Shown here piece after piece: positions 24,387 to 25,908 of a DNA stretch of 25,908 nt. Positions within the stretch are counted from its first letter, which is position 1. Each line of letters begins with the position of its first letter. Source of the DNA: an uncultured Prevotella sp. (GTDB lineage Bacteria > Bacteroidota > Bacteroidia > Bacteroidales > Bacteroidaceae); contig UQRP01000035.1 of assembly GCA_900543585.1 (NCBI GenBank), positions 1 to 25,908 on the forward strand. Direction: 5' to 3'. The position numbers and the translations under genes are program-made. Below the pieces are notes generated by a model, which had not been told where the DNA came from, did not search any database, and saw only the letters and a program-made list of their open reading frames with translations.

Positions 24387-25430
24387 ATGAACAAAATTTT
24401 ACGCTTAACTTTTGTAACGTTGTTGGCGTTGGTCAGCAACATGATGCTGGCTAATGAGGCCTACAAAACGCTCACGTTCCCAGATGACAACAAGGCAGAC
24501 AATAAAGTCAGTTCCTATGCGAAGACATGGACGGCTAAGATTGGTGATTTCTCTTGGGAGATTGCCAACTTCAACAACTACAATTGGAATAATTGGACTT
24601 ACATCAAGTGTGGTAGCAAGAATGAAGCTTCTACTGCCAGTATTGCTACCAGTTCCGCGATGGACAAGGCTATCGGCATCGTACTTGTGACCATTGACAA
24701 AATAACTGCTGCCAATGTCAACAGTATCTCTTTGGAGGTCGCTTCGGATGCAGCTTTCTCTCATGTGAAGGAAACTGTGAAGGCTGCGAAACTGGAGAAG
24801 GGTGACATGCAGTTCAAAGTGAGTGCTCCCGCCGCAAATCTTTACTACAAGCTTGTTTTTGATTGTAGTAAAGGTTCTTCTAATGGCTTGGTTCAGGTTT
24901 CAAAGGTAGCATACTACGAGCAGGGTAAAACACCTACAACTGTGGACATCTCTAACACTCCTGAGACTGCTTACACTGTAGCAAAGGCTAAAGAGTTGAT
25001 CGATGCCAACGAGGGTCTTGCTACAGACGTCTATGTCAAAGGTATTGTGTCAAAGGTAGATACTGCAAATGTATATAGATATCATAATATTGCCATCTAC
25101 CTCAGTGATGATGGTACGGCAGAAAGCAAAAATTCTTTAGAGGCATATGGTTGCAACAACTTGGAGAATAAGACTTTCGAAACTTACGATGAGAGCATGG
25201 TGAAGGCAGGTGATGAAGTTATCATCTATGGTAGTCTTACGAAATATAATAACACCTATGAGCTTGCCAAGGGCTGCTATATCTATTCTATAAAGAAAGC
25301 TACAACTGGCATCAACAGTGTAAAGGTAGCTCCTAAGTCTTCAGAGCTCTACAACCTCTCCGGCCAGCGTGTCGACAGCTCTTACAAGGGTGTTGTGATT
25401 CGCAATGGTAAGAAGTTCGTGAACAAGTAA
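24387..25430 (+). CDS. Secreted OB-fold protein with C-terminal tail
   Basis: The protein is 347 aa from the ATG at 24387; a TTG two codons earlier is less likely. A signal peptide is present (MNKILRLTFVTLLALVSNMMLA). The first beta-rich domain spans about residues 25-185. An OB-fold domain follows at about 195-310: TVAKAKELIDANEGLATDVYVKGIVSKVD, IAIYLSDDG, and AGDEVIIYGSLTKYNNTYEL. The end (ELYNLSGQRVD...GVVIRNGKKFVNK) parallels the tail of the protein at 22138-23142. OB-folds of this type are common in secreted Bacteroidetes proteins; the ligand is not known. Its codons look more A/T-rich than its neighbours, which may mean a different origin or high expression. Confidence 0.8.
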   Translation: MNKILRLTFVTLLALVSNMMLANEAYKTLTFPDDNKADNKVSSYAKTWTAKIGDFSWEIANFNNYNWNNWTYIKCGSKNEASTASIATSSAMDKAIGIVLVTIDKITAANVNSISLEVASDAAFSHVKETVKAAKLEKGDMQFKVSAPAANLYYKLVFDCSKGSSNGLVQVSKVAYYEQGKTPTTVDISNTPETAYTVAKAKELIDANEGLATDVYVKGIVSKVDTANVYRYHNIAIYLSDDGTAESKNSLEAYGCNNLENKTFETYDESMVKAGDEVIIYGSLTKYNNTYELAKGCYIYSIKKATTGINSVKVAPKSSELYNLSGQRVDSSYKGVVIRNGKKFVNK

Positions 25431-25443
25431 TTGACAGCTGAGG

Positions 25444-25532
25444 ACCTCAAAGAGAGGTTACACTCCCAATAACCCCGGGTCGTGGAACGAGCAGGACGGA
25501 AAGTCCTGCGAGGGAGCGACCCGGGGATTTTT
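25444..25532 (+). repeat. Bipartite hairpin element, copy C (terminator-like)
   Basis: A small hairpin acctc-aaaga-gaggt (25444-25458) is followed by a spacer and a large hairpin: 25473-25482 with 25517-25526 (10 bp), an internal loop, and gcaggac-ggaaa-gtcctgc (25491-25509). ATTTTTGTG follows. It begins 13 bp after the second OB-fold gene, so it probably ends that transcript. The layout is the same as copies A and B, with a diverged sequence. Confidence 0.72.
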
Positions 25533-25573
25533 GTGTCTGGAGGCGAAGACATCGTGAGGTCGCCATGTATGAT

Positions 25574-25682
25574 ATGGTGTGAGCACTGACCCCGGAGGGG
25601 TCACACCATGAATGACCCCAGGTCGTCTCGGGGACGGGAGGGCGAAGCGAAGCAAGTCCTCCCGGCACCGAGCGACCTGGGG
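25574..25682 (+). repeat. Bipartite hairpin element, copy B
   Basis: Small hairpin tgacccc-gga-ggggtca (25587-25603), extended by atggtg/caccat (25574-25579 with 25604-25609), then the spacer caccatgaatg, then the large hairpin: 25616-25625 pairs with 25673-25682 and 25627-25641 with 25658-25672 (13 of 15). It is the inverted counterpart of the element at 5-100. Minus-strand reading frames across it are by-products of the repeat. Confidence 0.8.
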
Positions 25683-25697
25683 GACAGAGCAGCGAGC

Positions 25698-25890
25698 GTG
25701 GAAAGACCTCGGAGAGGTCTCACGTGGACAGCAGGACATATATCGTAGCATGTTATAGAAGGAAAAGGAAAATTGTCATGTCCAGGCTTCCTGAGGAGCG
25801 AAAGGCTGTCCATGCCCATTTCCCAATAAACTCTCAGGCTAATACCGCTATACCTGCTGTCCACGTGAGACCTCTCCGAGGTCTTTCCAC
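25698..25890. repeat. 38-nt inverted repeats flanking 117 bp (MITE-like)
   Basis: Bases 25698-25735 and 25853-25890 are perfect inverted copies of a 38-nt motif, each containing the hairpin agacctc-gga-gaggtct. Between them are 117 bp without a gene. The outer flanks stay partly similar. The shape is that of a small non-autonomous element or a very long hairpin; no transposase is present in the window. The right edge is near the end of the window, so the full extent is unknown. Confidence 0.72.
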
Positions 25891-25908
25891 TCTCCTCGCT
25901 CTATACCC

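Noticed and set aside
25458..25864. Minus-strand frames of 73-97 aa in the right-end repeat region
   Set aside because: They are made entirely of hairpin repeat sequence, and their peptides (Pro/Arg/Ser-rich) have no domain signal.

Overview
The window looks like chromosomal DNA from a Bacteroidales bacterium, most likely in the Prevotella/Segatella group. The evidence is the gene order uppS-bamA-ompH-murI, families typical of this order (DUF6242, DUF6089, the RPRRFGKS AAA/PD-(D/E)XK ATPases), secreted proteins with short GKK-type C-terminal tails, and promoters of the Bacteroidota form TTTG-N20-TAnnTTTG. The species cannot be told from the sequence alone.

Region 1 (1-9843, minus strand) is one long cell-envelope gene cluster. 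In transcription order it runs: DUF6242 lipoprotein, DUF6089-like barrel, uppS, bamA, three OmpH/Skp-like chaperones, murI, rbfA and a LolC/E-type permease. It combines outer-membrane protein assembly (BamA and periplasmic chaperones), peptidoglycan precursor supply (UppS, MurI) and lipoprotein export. It ends in a 23-nt tandem repeat with palindromic cores, followed by a large hairpin element.

Region 2 (9844-10222) has no protein gene. It holds a strong minus-strand promoter, about 195 nt that can fold into three hairpins, and a good intrinsic terminator. I read this as a free-standing small RNA gene. Region 3 (10223-13250, minus strand) is the anaerobic ribonucleotide reductase pair nrdD-nrdG. 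Its leader carries five related GGAAA/TTTCC motifs that can form mutually exclusive stems.

Region 4 (13440-17560, plus strand) holds a bile acid:sodium symporter-family transporter followed by a 22-nt tandem repeat, an unusually short penicillin-binding transpeptidase, and a small group that may be of mobile origin: two short unknown proteins, the second resembling the C-terminal part of RteC, and an M15-type peptidase. Region 5 (17544-21845, minus strand) holds an AAA/PD-(D/E)XK protein, a membrane-anchored MutS-like ATPase and a Cof-type HAD phosphatase.

Region 6 (22111-25430, plus strand) encodes three secreted proteins: an OB-fold-like protein, a DNA/RNA non-specific endonuclease and a second OB-fold protein. 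A role with extracellular nucleic acid is inferred. Region 7 (25431-25908) is packed with hairpin elements. One closely matches, in inverted orientation, the element at bases 1-100, and two 38-nt inverted copies of another motif flank about 117 bp. The most interesting signals are the small RNA, the nrdD leader and the bipartite hairpin elements.
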